Shown piece by piece: positions 36,123-45,030 of a DNA stretch of 53,097 nucleotides. The notes beneath the pieces were generated by a model. The model saw nothing but the letters and a program-made list of their open reading frames with translations, searched no databases and had not been told where the DNA came from. How positions within the stretch are numbered: position 1 is the stretch's first letter; each line of letters starts with the position of its first letter. The stretch lies in NCBI GenBank assembly GCA_029243145.1, contig JAQWSQ010000188.1, positions 1-53,097 on the forward strand, in the 5' to 3' direction. Source of the stretch: Planctomycetaceae bacterium (GTDB lineage Bacteria > Planctomycetota > Planctomycetia > Planctomycetales > Planctomycetaceae). The translations under genes and the position numbers were made by a program.

Positions 36123-36431
36123 TCACTGCTCTTCAATCGCATCTTCCAGATGCCAGACTTGCAGCGCCCCGTTTCTGACAGAGCGAGAAATTTGCTGTTT
36201 CTGCCACATTGGCAGCGGGTTGGTCACCAGTCCCATTGCGGCACAGGTGTTTGTGGCAGGTTCGGGAACCTGTCGATATTGATAAGTAACGAATATTATA
36301 CGACTTACGATTCTTGGATCCTTTGGTACGCAGTTCGCATAGTCACATATTACCGCACGTTGCGCGGGAAGACCGGGCAACGTGCCGAATAGCAAAACTG
36401 ACAGGCTGACGCAGAAGCGTCGCATTATCAT
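36123..36431 (-). other. Doubtful small secreted ORF with a PEP-CTERM-like fragment
   Basis: A 102-codon frame starting with a plausible signal peptide ([20 protein letters not shown]) and containing RQVPEPATNTCAAMGLV, which resembles the start of a PEP-CTERM sorting signal but without a hydrophobic helix. It could be a decayed remnant. It occupies the otherwise empty 390 bases between a small membrane-protein gene and groES, so it may be chance. Confidence 0.2.
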
Positions 36432-36463
36432 TCATAGAACCAGCGACTCAGGAGTACATCCGA

Positions 36464-36778
36464 ATGGCTAAGAAGAAGTCCAAATCCGGTCCACAACTGG
36501 TCCCTCTCGGCGACCGTGTTGTTTTGCAACGTGCCGAAGCCGAAGCGACCACCGCAGGAGGCATCGTTCTTCCTGACAGCTCACAAGATAAACCGCAACG
36601 CGGAACCGTGATTGCCGTCGGTGATGGCCCCGTGACGAGCAAAGGGAATCGCATCGCCTTGACCGTCAAAGCTGGCGACGAAGTGATCTTCTCGTCTTAT
36701 GCGGGCGAAGAGATGAAGGTCGGCGATAATGATTATCTGCTGCTTCGTGAAAGCGACATCTTGGCGATCTGCTCATAA
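36464..36778 (+). CDS. groES: Co-chaperonin GroES
   Basis: A 104-residue GroES ring subunit. The mobile loop is seen around [18 protein letters not shown], with the roof loop and C-terminal [20 protein letters not shown] strand. It has a few more basic residues at its N-terminus ([10 protein letters not shown]) than E. coli. An AGGAG ribosome binding site precedes the ATG. No CIRCE operator (TTAGCACTC-N9-GAGTGCTAA) was seen upstream, so regulation is not by HrcA in the standard way. It is followed by groEL. Confidence 0.97.
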   Translation: MAKKKSKSGPQLVPLGDRVVLQRAEAEATTAGGIVLPDSSQDKPQRGTVIAVGDGPVTSKGNRIALTVKAGDEVIFSSYAGEEMKVGDNDYLLLRESDILAICS

Positions 36779-36791
36779 CCTCTAAATACCA

Positions 36792-36816
36792 TGACGGTGG
36801 ATTTCGTTCACCGTCA
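36792..36816 (+). promoter_or_regulatory. Hairpin between groES and groEL
   Basis: A perfect 8-bp stem (TGACGGTG 36792-36799 with CACCGTCA 36809-36816) with a nine-base loop lies 13 bases after groES and 60 before groEL. It has only a CATTTT after it, so it may attenuate or process the mRNA rather than end it. Confidence 0.5.
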
Positions 36817-36875
36817 CATTTTCAGACAACAACTATCTTTCAATAGATCGCGAAAGCGAACAGGAGAACGACACC

Positions 36876-38489
36876 ATGGGTGCGAAGATGATTGCCTTCG
36901 ATCAGGAAGCCCAAGAAGCCATGCGACGCGGAGTGAGCAAACTTGCTCGTGCGGTCAAAGTGACCCTCGGCCCCCGCGGTCGCAACGTCATTCTGGAAAA
37001 AAGTTTTGGTTCACCAACCGTCACCAAAGACGGCGTGACTGTGGCTCGTGAGATCGAACTGCCTGACAAGTTCGAAGACATGGGCGCTCGAATGGTCAAA
37101 GAAGTGGCCAGCAAAACTTCAGACATTGCCGGTGACGGAACAACCACTGCCACTATCATGGCAGAAGCCATCTACAACGAAGGTTTGAAAGCCGTTGTTG
37201 CCGGTGTCAGTCCCATCGAAATGAAACAGGGGATGGACCGAGCAGTCTCCGACCTTACGGCCGAACTGCACAGCATGGCAATTCCATGCAAAACAAAGAA
37301 AGCCATTTCTCAGGTCGGAACCGTGGCTGCTAACGGTGATGGCGAAATTGGTGGAATCCTCGCGGAAGCAATGGATAAAGTTGGTAAAGACGGCGTTATC
37401 ACCGTTGAAGAAGGCAAAAGCCTCCACACCGACTTCGAAGTGGTCGAAGGGATGCAGTTCGACAAAGGATATCTGTCACCGTATTTCGTGACTGATCCAC
37501 AGTCGATGGAATGCCTGATGGAAGATGCGTTTGTTCTGATTCACGAGAAGAAAGTCACCAACGTCAAAGACCTGGTGCCGATCCTCGAGAAAGTTGTGAA
37601 CGCTGGCAAACCGTTATTGATCATCGCCGAAGATGTCGAAGGGGAAGCCCTCTCAACTCTCGTGATCAATAAGCTCCGCGGAACTTTCAAAATCGCTGCT
37701 GTGAAATCTCCCGGTTACGGCGATCGTCGTAAAGCCATGATGCAAGATATTGCCACCATGGTTGGCGGAACTGCGATCTTCGAAGACCTTGGTATTCAAC
37801 TCGAAAACCTGCAACTGTCTGATCTTGGTGTTGCCAAGAAAATTGTCATCGACAAAGACAACACCACCATCATCGAAGGTGGCGGTAAGACAGCCGATCT
37901 TAAAGCACGCATCGATCAAATTCGACGTGAACTCGAAAACTCAACCAGCGACTACGACCGCGAAAAGCTCGAAGAGCGAATCGCCAAGTTGTCAGGTGGA
38001 GTGGCTCAAGTGAATGTGGGTGCCGCCACTGAATCGGAAATGAAAGAGAAGAAAGCTCGCGTCGAAGACGCACTATACGCAACGCGTGCTGCCGTCGAAG
38101 AAGGAATTCTTCCAGGTGGTGGAGTCGCCTTGTTACGGGCTTCCAAATCTGTCAGTTCCAAAGGTCTTTCGCACGAACAGAAGGTCGGCTACGACATCAT
38201 TCTGCGTGCCTGTAAAGCTCCTTTGACACAGATCTCTGATAACGCCGGTATCGACGGTAGCGTGGTTTGTGAAAAGGTTTCCGAACTTGATGGAAACCAA
38301 GGCTACAACGCCGCCAATGGCAAGTACGAAGATATGGTCAAAGCCGGGATTATCGACCCGACCAAAGTGACCCGTTCTGCTTTGCAAAACTCGGCTTCGG
38401 TTTCAACATTGCTGCTCACCAGCGATGCCTTGATTGCCGACAAGCCCGAGAAAGGCAAGAAGCACAGTCACGACGAAGACCTCTACTAG
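36876..38489 (+). CDS. groEL: Chaperonin GroEL
   Basis: A 537-residue GroEL ring subunit that folds proteins with GroES and ATP. The ATP signature [13 protein letters not shown] is near residues 88-100; [15 protein letters not shown] and [15 protein letters not shown] are intact. The C-terminus ends [12 protein letters not shown] rather than in the usual GGM repeats, so this may be one of several planctomycete GroEL paralogues with a specialised cavity tail. It follows groES with a hairpin in the gap and ends in a strong terminator. ATG 36876 has AGGAG ten bases upstream (gaacaggagaacgacacc). Confidence 0.97.
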   Translation: MGAKMIAFDQEAQEAMRRGVSKLARAVKVTLGPRGRNVILEKSFGSPTVTKDGVTVAREIELPDKFEDMGARMVKEVASKTSDIAGDGTTTATIMAEAIYNEGLKAVVAGVSPIEMKQGMDRAVSDLTAELHSMAIPCKTKKAISQVGTVAANGDGEIGGILAEAMDKVGKDGVITVEEGKSLHTDFEVVEGMQFDKGYLSPYFVTDPQSMECLMEDAFVLIHEKKVTNVKDLVPILEKVVNAGKPLLIIAEDVEGEALSTLVINKLRGTFKIAAVKSPGYGDRRKAMMQDIATMVGGTAIFEDLGIQLENLQLSDLGVAKKIVIDKDNTTIIEGGGKTADLKARIDQIRRELENSTSDYDREKLEERIAKLSGGVAQVNVGAATESEMKEKKARVEDALYATRAAVEEGILPGGGVALLRASKSVSSKGLSHEQKVGYDIILRACKAPLTQISDNAGIDGSVVCEKVSELDGNQGYNAANGKYEDMVKAGIIDPTKVTRSALQNSASVSTLLLTSDALIADKPEKGKKHSHDEDLY

Positions 38490-38520
38490 GTCTGAATCGC
38501 TGATTGGAATATGAACTTCA

Positions 38521-38554
38521 AGCCTCGTAGAGTTTTACTCTGCGGGGCTTTTTT
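38521..38554 (+). terminator. Rho-independent terminator after groEL
   Basis: A 13-bp stem with two G-T pairs (38521-38533 with 38537-38549), loop TTT, is followed by six T residues, 32 bases after the groEL stop. Confidence 0.9.
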
Positions 38555-38649
38555 GTTGCGCGGACGCAATCTGCTGTTGGACTCTTGCGACTTCGTTACC
38601 CCGTTTGACGAGCAAACGGGACTACCCAGGCGCGTGTGAGTTAGTTGTT

Positions 38650-38688
38650 ATTCTTCTGCGCCGCCGCGCCTCTGCGTGAGTCATATTC
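38650..38688. repeat. Orphan half copy of the GxxExxY-flanking palindrome
   Basis: It reads TTCTTCTGCGCCGCCGCGCC then TCTGCGTGAGTCAT, matching the right half of the copies at 27867-27943 and 28423-28511; the left arm is absent. Confidence 0.65.
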
Positions 38689-39131
38689 TATCACTGGGGC
38701 TATGCTTGCGTTCCAAAATGCAAAGGCTGCATGGGTATTCAGAGTTCAGCATTCTATTCAAACTTCTGAGAGCCCCAGCCACACTTCAGTATTGGTCTAC
38801 GGCAACACAGTCATTCATTATTATCTGCGACATCAGCGAGATCCGAGGTGAAATTCTTAACGAATAATCTCCGGGGGCTTCTGTTTCACGGAGCGCTCGC
38901 CGCCACCCCGTTTTTGCAACATTGTACTAGGAATCCCCATTCGTTTGATTCGAGTCATTCGTGGTCAAAAATGATGCGGCTCCTTGGGTACTTTTTGTGA
39001 CTGAGTTTTCCACAGAGAGTCATGTGGAGCATGACTCACGCAACGCGTCTACCTATTCGCCATCTTCCGATTTTCCGTTTTGGTTGAAAGGTTCAATTGT
39101 TGACACAAGCAAATGAACAACAAACTGAGTT

Positions 39132-39167
39132 GTCGGGTTACGACTCGCTTTGCTCGACTAACCCGAC
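39132..39167. repeat. GTCGGGTTA palindromic repeat
   Basis: GTCGGGTTA (39132-39140) pairs with TAACCCGAC (39159-39167), with an inner CGA...TCG hairpin; CTACG follows. On the minus strand it begins CGTAGGTCGGGTTAG, so it joins the GTAGG-led hairpins at 15060 and 21105. Confidence 0.65.
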
Positions 39168-39537
39168 CTACGGCTTCGCGTCTCGGCGGTTTTTGCATAA
39201 AAATATTTATCGCTCAAAAGTCGTCTTGCCAAATGTTTGCTACCAGAGTTAGCGTTCGTGGTTCGCCTGACGGTGATTCGATCTTTGGCAATTTGAACGT
39301 CATGACAACCGGCTTATGAGGGTTGGGTGCCATGCTCTCACCGCAACGCGGGGTGAGCATGCGCATTGGCGGCTCAAAAAACGAATCGCGTGTTTACGAA
39401 TGACGAGTGCTGCAACGTGAGAAAGGAGGCGATATCGCGTGACGTGGAAAATGCGTCCCCAAAAAAAAACGGCATCTCACCAAAACGAAGCGATCCGCGC
39501 AAACCGAGTAGAGCCAACAACTCGCTCAAGGGTATGG

Positions 39538-39622
39538 AAGATTCGGAATCAAGATTCGGCAACATTTGGGGCAAGATTTGGTCAAGATTCGGTCGAGGTG
39601 TGTCCCCCATTCACCGAATCTT
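39538..39622. repeat. Array of AAGATTCGG direct repeats with an inverted copy
   Basis: AAGATT(C/T)GG begins at 39538, 39551, 39573 and 39584, and an inverted copy (CCGAATCTT) lies at 39614-39622. Spacings are 13, 22 and 11 bases, the last two being one or two helical turns. This is iteron- or operator-like. Confidence 0.55.
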
Positions 39623-39716
39623 GAACTCTTGAAACGGCTGTTGAGTGTTCGGGAATGAAGGGCGACTCTGTGCGTTTGTCGAACGTCAGTCTAGACAATG
39701 ACCTCCTGTGAATTCG

Positions 39717-40502
39717 TCACTCCATCGGTTCCTTTGACCACTTGCTTTGCTCGAAAACCCACATCGAAATCTCCTTGGCATCAACGATGTAGATTTCCAA
39801 ATAATCTTTTCGCTCCGCACGAAATATTTCTTTCAGAGTAAAACTTGCCACGACAATCGCTTTGACATCCCCTTTCAAAACAATAGGCTCTTCAACCAAG
39901 GATGTTGGTTTTGACTCGACATCGGGAAGCTCAGCATCAAAGGAAGAAACGATAGGTGCGTCCCTCCAGGAAAGCTGAATCGCATCTGGATCGTTAATCA
40001 AGCTACACAATCGTAACCCCGAACGGTTATGGCCGAACTTCATTGCTTCCTCGACCCAGTGTTCATTGTATCGCAAACCGAGTTTGTTTCTGGGGAACTT
40101 AAATTCCGCGGGATAAAACAGGACATGAATGCCATTCGTTTCTTCCAACTGGATAGCACCTTCATCATCGATTCTCTCACGAAGTTCCCGATCCTGATAG
40201 GATCGAATATGCTTGTAAATAATCGTCAGGTTCTCCGTAAATGCTTCATCAACGGAAGGGATCATTGCGTTTTGATATCCTGCAAAACCGCAAAACGCAC
40301 CCTCATAACCACCCAAAGACGAATAGCTAAAGAGTCTCTCTCCAGATTTCATTTCTTGAAGAGAACTAATGTCTTTTTGAGTCAGAATGGTCGGGAAGAA
40401 GGCATCACCGGGCAGAAACAAATTATTGTTGGCATGCAACAGGGTATTCAATGAAATGCTCAACACGACCGAGAGATAACAGAAAAGTGACTGAGCTTTC
40501 AT
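39717..40502 (-). CDS. Unknown exported protein
   Basis: A 261-residue protein with a signal peptide (MKAQSLFCYLSVVLSISLNT, cut near LLHA/NNN). The mature part is a mixed alpha/beta, charged domain, with a FCGFAGYQNAMIP segment and two buried-looking strands late in the protein (AIVVASFTLKEIF and YLEIYIVDAKEISMWVFE). No catalytic motif or known family recognised. It is the first gene after the repeat-rich segment, and its own upstream region is AT-rich. Confidence 0.75.
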   Translation of the reverse strand: MKAQSLFCYLSVVLSISLNTLLHANNNLFLPGDAFFPTILTQKDISSLQEMKSGERLFSYSSLGGYEGAFCGFAGYQNAMIPSVDEAFTENLTIIYKHIRSYQDRELRERIDDEGAIQLEETNGIHVLFYPAEFKFPRNKLGLRYNEHWVEEAMKFGHNRSGLRLCSLINDPDAIQLSWRDAPIVSSFDAELPDVESKPTSLVEEPIVLKGDVKAIVVASFTLKEIFRAERKDYLEIYIVDAKEISMWVFEQSKWSKEPME

Positions 40503-40737
40503 AAGTTTCTCCGATTCGAGACGAAGTGGGATAAGTGTCTGAGCGAATCATGTATCATACTTGTGTTTCACCTCCCATTTCTACATTCAAATATGCTTTT
40601 TAAGATTCCCAATTCGACCTCAACGTCTCTCTGAATGAAAATTCATAGACAATCTCCAACTTTCTGCGTGACAAAGTTGCCTCAATGCCGCCTGATCAAA
40701 GAGACCTTCTATCCCACTTTCAGTAGGCGTGCCGACA

Positions 40738-43350
40738 ATGGATTTTCTGATCTTCCTCAGTTTTGTCATCGTGCTGATCACATTCCTTCTGATTATTCAG
40801 ATCCAAAAAGCGTTGAGTGACTTTCGTTCCGATTGGCAGACCAACGACTTGATCACTCAGAAGAAACTGAAGTATTTGCATGAGGAGCTTGAGACGACTC
40901 GAACTCATGACGAATCTGGAACGCAGGATGTCGGTTCCACATCAGTTTCTGTCTCAACAGGCTCGTCAGGAAGTAAACCAGATTCGCTTGCCGACGTGTT
41001 TGATTCACTGAATATGAAAAAGAAACAACCTTTTGAGAAACAACAACCGTTGGAACCCATCTTTGAAAGTGAGGACAAGATCGATGAATTCAAGAAGAAA
41101 GTAGAGGTTGCTTCGGCAGGTTCTCTGCCCTCTCAGCGCCCCAGTGTAGTGCAACCAGTTAAGTCGATTCCGAAGTCGATCTCTCGATTGGAATTGAATT
41201 CTGCGTCTTATGAACCGAGTAAATTTGAGCAAGCCGCTGCCGATGTGCTGAGAAGAATCTGGAATTGGATTATCGTGGGCGAAGAACATCCTCCAACGAA
41301 CGTCTCGATGGAATTTGCCATCGCCAGTCAATGGCTGTTACGTTTGGGCGTCTTGTTGCTGGTCGTGGGTGTCGGATTCTTCTTGAACTACTCCATCGAG
41401 AACGACCTGATTAGCCCGGCAGCGCGAGTGGCCTTGGCGACGATTTCTGGATTGGGAGTCTTAATCGGTGGAGTCCGTTTAGCGACTGGCAAGTATCGGC
41501 TTCTCGGGTATGGCTTGATGGGGACGGGTATCTCGACGCTCTATTTTGCCGCCTTTGCTTCGACGAACTTTTACGAGCTTGTCACACCCAATGCCGCCTT
41601 CGCCTGGATGGGACTGATCACGGTGCTCGCGGGTGGGATCTCAATCCGATTCGATGCCAAGTTGGTTGCCGTGTTGGGAGTGCTGGGTGGTTATGGTACT
41701 CCGCTGATGATTTCCACCGCGTCGGCAACTTACATCGGGTTGTTCGGGTATTTCCTCATTCTGGGGATTGGTGTGTTATGGATGTGCAGTTACAAACAGT
41801 GGCCGTTACTGCATTACCTGTCTCTCATCTGCAATTACAGTCTCGTCGGCTATGCGCTGCGAAATTACGATCCTGCCATTCACTTCTGGGAAGTGATGCC
41901 TTTCCTGATCGGCTACTTCGTCGTCTATTCAACGATGGTCTTTCTGTTCAATTTACGGACGAGACACAAATCGAACCTGCTTGATGTCATCATGCTTTTC
42001 TTGAATACCGGGATCTTCTACGGATTCAGTTACAATCTGATCGATAGTAGTTTCGATCACGAATGGATTGCCGCCGTCACTTTGGGGCTCTCAGCGTTCT
42101 ACACGCTGCATGTTTGGTACTGTCTGGCGAAAAAAGTTCTTGACCGCGAATTGATGATCAGTTTTCTCGGCTTGGCGTCGCTGTTTCTGGCCATCACATT
42201 TCCGCTGTTGCTCTGTTCCGAATGGATCACTGTCAGTTGGGCGGTTCAGGCATTGGTGTTGTTGTGGATGGCTGACAAAATTGATAGCCGTTTTCTGCGA
42301 CAGTCATCCTATGTGTTGTACACCATTGTTATGTGCCGTTTTGCGTTTCTCGATTTGCCGTACCATTTCGGAAGGGGAACAATTGATGCCGACCTCTCTC
42401 TCAGCGTCTATCTTTGGAGCATGTTGGAACGTCTTGTCGCGTTCGGCGTCCCCATCGCCTCGTTGGGGGGAGCTTGGTATTTATTGAGTTCACACCCTGC
42501 TGAAGACAACTTGGAGTCTCCTGGACATGATGTTCCCGAAGTTCTGCCTCGTGATGGTGTGATGCGAGTCTTTCTCGCGGCGGTTTTGGGAACCCTGTTG
42601 ATTTATCTCCATCTGGAGATCAATGCAACGGTCGGGTTCATGTTCTCGCCGTTCCGGCTGCCATCACTGACATGGTTATGGATCGCGGCTTGCGGCGCAC
42701 TTTTATGGGACTATCGTCGCACTTCAAGTCAAACGTCACTGATATTGCTGGGACTCGGTGTGACGTCCGTGTTGTTCAAACTACTCGCCTGGGACATGCC
42801 TTCGTGGGATCTGCATCAGTTTATGTATGACGGGGCGTATTCATTTTTCGATGCCAGTATGCGATTGTTAGACTTCGGCGTCGTCATCGCGTTTCTCTTC
42901 TTTGCCTATAGTCTTCTGGGAGGCAACGACGATGAAGAGAAGCTCGGTAAAATCCTCGGTATCTCGGCCATCATTTCCGTGTTCCTTTCGACGAGTCTGG
43001 AACTCAACACGTTTCTCAATCACTTTATCCCCGGTTTGAGAGCGGGCGGCATTACGATTCTCTGGACGGCTTATGCGTTGACGATGGTCCTCGTCGGGAT
43101 CCGCAAGAATCTGAAAATCACTCGTTATCTGGGGCTGAGCTTGTTTGCAGTGGTTGCTTGGAAAGTGTTTTTTGTCGATCTTGCGACGCTCGATCAGATT
43201 TATCGAATCGTCGCCTTCATTGTTCTTGGTATCATGGTTTTGGCGGGTTCCTTTGCCTATCTGAAGTTTCAGGATCGATTCGTCATCGAGGATGAATCTA
43301 AACTTGGACCAAATGATAATACTTCAGAAACAAACAAGGATGAAGAGTGA
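40738..43350 (+). CDS. DUF2339 multi-pass membrane protein
   Basis: About 870 residues. An N-terminal helix ([20 protein letters not shown]) and a long polar linker rich in Ser, Lys and Gln precede some 20 predicted transmembrane helices. The first of these ([29 protein letters not shown]) and the strongly Gly-rich region that follows are typical of DUF2339. No function is established; roles in cell envelope stress are only suspected. ATG 40738 is preferred over GTG 40729 because AGG lies ten bases upstream of it. The 3' end is convergent with a small HExxH protein. Confidence 0.9.
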   Translation: MDFLIFLSFVIVLITFLLIIQIQKALSDFRSDWQTNDLITQKKLKYLHEELETTRTHDESGTQDVGSTSVSVSTGSSGSKPDSLADVFDSLNMKKKQPFEKQQPLEPIFESEDKIDEFKKKVEVASAGSLPSQRPSVVQPVKSIPKSISRLELNSASYEPSKFEQAAADVLRRIWNWIIVGEEHPPTNVSMEFAIASQWLLRLGVLLLVVGVGFFLNYSIENDLISPAARVALATISGLGVLIGGVRLATGKYRLLGYGLMGTGISTLYFAAFASTNFYELVTPNAAFAWMGLITVLAGGISIRFDAKLVAVLGVLGGYGTPLMISTASATYIGLFGYFLILGIGVLWMCSYKQWPLLHYLSLICNYSLVGYALRNYDPAIHFWEVMPFLIGYFVVYSTMVFLFNLRTRHKSNLLDVIMLFLNTGIFYGFSYNLIDSSFDHEWIAAVTLGLSAFYTLHVWYCLAKKVLDRELMISFLGLASLFLAITFPLLLCSEWITVSWAVQALVLLWMADKIDSRFLRQSSYVLYTIVMCRFAFLDLPYHFGRGTIDADLSLSVYLWSMLERLVAFGVPIASLGGAWYLLSSHPAEDNLESPGHDVPEVLPRDGVMRVFLAAVLGTLLIYLHLEINATVGFMFSPFRLPSLTWLWIAACGALLWDYRRTSSQTSLILLGLGVTSVLFKLLAWDMPSWDLHQFMYDGAYSFFDASMRLLDFGVVIAFLFFAYSLLGGNDDEEKLGKILGISAIISVFLSTSLELNTFLNHFIPGLRAGGITILWTAYALTMVLVGIRKNLKITRYLGLSLFAVVAWKVFFVDLATLDQIYRIVAFIVLGIMVLAGSFAYLKFQDRFVIEDESKLGPNDNTSETNKDEE

Positions 43351-43437
43351 ATTTCAGCGGAAGTGGGGCCGTTTCCTTCGGCCAGAAACTCCAGACTTCC
43401 TGCAAAATTGAATGGGAGCGTTTTGAGTTTATCGATT

Positions 43438-43836
43438 TTAGAAGGACTGATCGATCCCGAACGCTTCTCGTTCAAAGGGATTATCCCGGTAGGCATCCCT
43501 TCTTCGGATCAGTAACCATAAGCTACACAGCAAATACGCCGGCAGAAAAAATGCTCCCCAGCGTTCCACTTGTTTGACATGGACTCGTTCATGTGCGCGG
43601 GTCCGATTGAGGCAATCGAGATTGCGTCCAATCACAACATGTCCCAAAGTCATCGCCGATGCACCACCCGGTAATGGGACCAGACGAGTCAAAATCCAGC
43701 CGACCATTCCGCCGTGCAGTTCGAGAACACCTTCCACCCATTGGCTGCGTCCACCGGTGAGCAAATTTGGCAGAACTAACAACAACCCCAGCGACGTTGT
43801 GGGGAAGGCCCAGAGATATTTGAGAGCGGTGAGCAT
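43438..43836 (-). CDS. Small membrane protein with an HExxH motif
   Basis: A 132-residue protein. Hydrophobic N-terminal helices (LGLLLVLPNLL, and GGMVGWILTRLVPLPGG) are followed by RAHERVHVKQVERWG, whose HERVH matches the zinc-protease signature HExxH, and by a helix (AFFLPAYLLCSLWLLIR). A Glu-rich end (NPFEREAF) could give the third ligand. It resembles a widely conserved uncharacterised family; a minimal membrane metalloprotease is an inference. It is convergent with the DUF2339 gene. Confidence 0.75.
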   Translation of the reverse strand: MLTALKYLWAFPTTSLGLLLVLPNLLTGGRSQWVEGVLELHGGMVGWILTRLVPLPGGASAMTLGHVVIGRNLDCLNRTRAHERVHVKQVERWGAFFLPAYLLCSLWLLIRRRDAYRDNPFEREAFGIDQSF

Positions 43837-43914
43837 TCGTCATTTGATTTTGATGAGGACATAAAAAAAGCCGCGCCCGAAATTCGAGCACGGCCATGTT
43901 TGCTGTGAGTTCAA

Positions 43915-44247
43915 TTAGGCAGAGAAGCTACTTCCGCAGCCGCAGCTTTTGACAGCATTCGGGTTCTCGAACGTAAAGCCTCGTTTTTCGAGACCTTCGT
44001 AGAAGTCGATGGTTGTTCCGTCGAGAAACAGGTCACTTTTCTTATCAACCAGCACTTTGATGCCATGCTGTTCGGTGACAAGATCGTTCACATCGTCAAC
44101 TTTTTCATCGAAACCGAGGGCATACTGGAAGCCACTGCATCCGCCGCCGGCGACTCCAATGCGCAAACACATGTTTTCACCCATGCTTTGTTCGCTGATG
44201 ACTCGCTTGATCTCTCCAACGGCTTTTTCGGTGACGTTAATGGACAT
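43915..44247 (-). CDS. Fe-S cluster assembly accessory protein (HesB/IscA/ErpA)
   Basis: A 110-residue A-type scaffold/carrier protein. The three conserved Cys are seen: one in [13 protein letters not shown] and two in the C-terminal [10 protein letters not shown], which bind Fe or a 2Fe-2S cluster. ATG 44247 is chosen, with AGGAGAGG nine bases upstream; the frame's extension to 44271 is not used. No isc or suf genes are adjacent, so it is more likely an ErpA/IscA-like carrier than part of an operon. Confidence 0.95.
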   Translation of the reverse strand: MSINVTEKAVGEIKRVISEQSMGENMCLRIGVAGGGCSGFQYALGFDEKVDDVNDLVTEQHGIKVLVDKKSDLFLDGTTIDFYEGLEKRGFTFENPNAVKSCGCGSSFSA

Positions 44248-44584
44248 TTTCAACCTCTCCTGTCGTCGCATAAAATGTGTAAAAACCCTGAGTGAGGGTT
44301 GTTTCTGATGCCGATCATCGAGGAGGAATCGCGCTCGATGGACTTGCGATTATTATAGCACCCTCCTGATAGACTCATAAGGCACTTTTTGACTTTGTTT
44401 CTACGAATTTGGACTGCGTTGCAAGTGTCTGTCAACAAACAGTTTACGGCAATGTCTAGGCAGTTGAGAAATTTCAGTGTCGAGAATTCTTTCGGGACAC
44501 TCCTAAATCACATCACTTCAGAGTTCATGATTTCCTAGAATCACCAGAAAGACTTCACCGTCTGTTTAGATCATTGAGGCAATC
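44248..44584. other. Intergenic region between the IscA-like gene and the DUF493 gene
   Basis: About 340 bases with divergent genes on either side, so both promoters should be here. One hairpin, AACCCT-GAGTG-AGGGTT around 44283-44299, is just before the iscA-like start on the minus strand. No coding evidence. Confidence 0.4.
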
Positions 44585-44869
44585 ATGGACCACGATCAAG
44601 CACAGAATCTCCTTGAATCAACGCATGAATTCCCGGGAAAATATATGTTCAAGGTCGTTGGTTGGCAGCGAAACGACTTCGTCGAGCGGGTTCTGAATTC
44701 CGCTCGATTAGTGATTGGTGGGGCGATCGAGGTTCAGTACACCACGCGGGAAACTTCCAGCGGCCGTCACATCTCGGTGACGATGGAGCCGTTCGTTGAT
44801 AACAGCGACCAAGCCTTAGCGATCTATGAACATCTCAAAGCCCTCGACGATGTCATCATGCTGTGGTGA
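44585..44869 (+). CDS. DUF493 (YbeD-like) protein
   Basis: A 94-residue alpha/beta protein of the DUF493/YbeD family, recognised by the start LLESTHEFPGKYMFKVVG and the RHISVTMEPFVDNSDQALAIYEHL core (an ACT-like fold). Its function is unknown; in E. coli ybeD lies near lipoate genes. Here it stands alone. A possible weak terminator is ATCGTT-AAA-AACGAT at 44907-44921 followed by GGTTTTTTG. Confidence 0.85.
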   Translation: MDHDQAQNLLESTHEFPGKYMFKVVGWQRNDFVERVLNSARLVIGGAIEVQYTTRETSSGRHISVTMEPFVDNSDQALAIYEHLKALDDVIMLW

Positions 44870-45030
44870 GAGTTCGAGAATTTGGAAAGCGGGTAATCTG
44901 CGCTGAATCGTTAAAAACGATGTTGGTTTTTTGCGCAAAATGCGTCAAACTCAGATATTGAAATTTCTCTTTGGATCATCACGGCCAAAGATTCAGACGA
45001 TATTGACCTTTCTCGACAGGCAGGTAACCA

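Larger units (their letters stand above)
38555..39716. other. Repeat-rich non-coding region of about 1.16 kb
   Basis: No credible gene in either strand. It holds a CCCGTTTG/CAAACGGG hairpin near 38602-38621, an orphan half of the GxxExxY-flanking repeat (38650-38688), GAGTCATG-TGGAG-CATGACTC at 39017-39037, a GTCGGGTTA/TAACCCGAC palindrome (39132-39167), an imperfect palindrome CATGCTC...GAGCATG at 39332-39362, and an array of AAGATTCGG copies (39538-39622). The ORFs that span it have no similarity that I recognise. It looks like a repeat-collecting or degenerated segment. Confidence 0.65.

Noticed and set aside
36380..36463. CIRCE operator before groES
   Set aside because: Looked for TTAGCACTC and its inverted partner; not present.
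38848..38864. GAGGTGAAATTCTTA, which recalls a conserved small-subunit rRNA segment
   Set aside because: The flanks show no further rRNA similarity; a short chance match.
39005..39017. TTTTCCACA resembling a DnaA box near repeats, as a possible origin
   Set aside because: Only one imperfect box and no dnaA, dnaN or gidA gene nearby.
39366..39632. Overlapping ORFs of 88 and 78 codons on opposite strands
   Set aside because: Both are low-complexity, lack ribosome binding sites and run through the AAGATTCGG array; likely chance.
38600..39700. CRISPR array
   Set aside because: The repeats are unequal in length and sequence, with no regular spacers and no cas genes.
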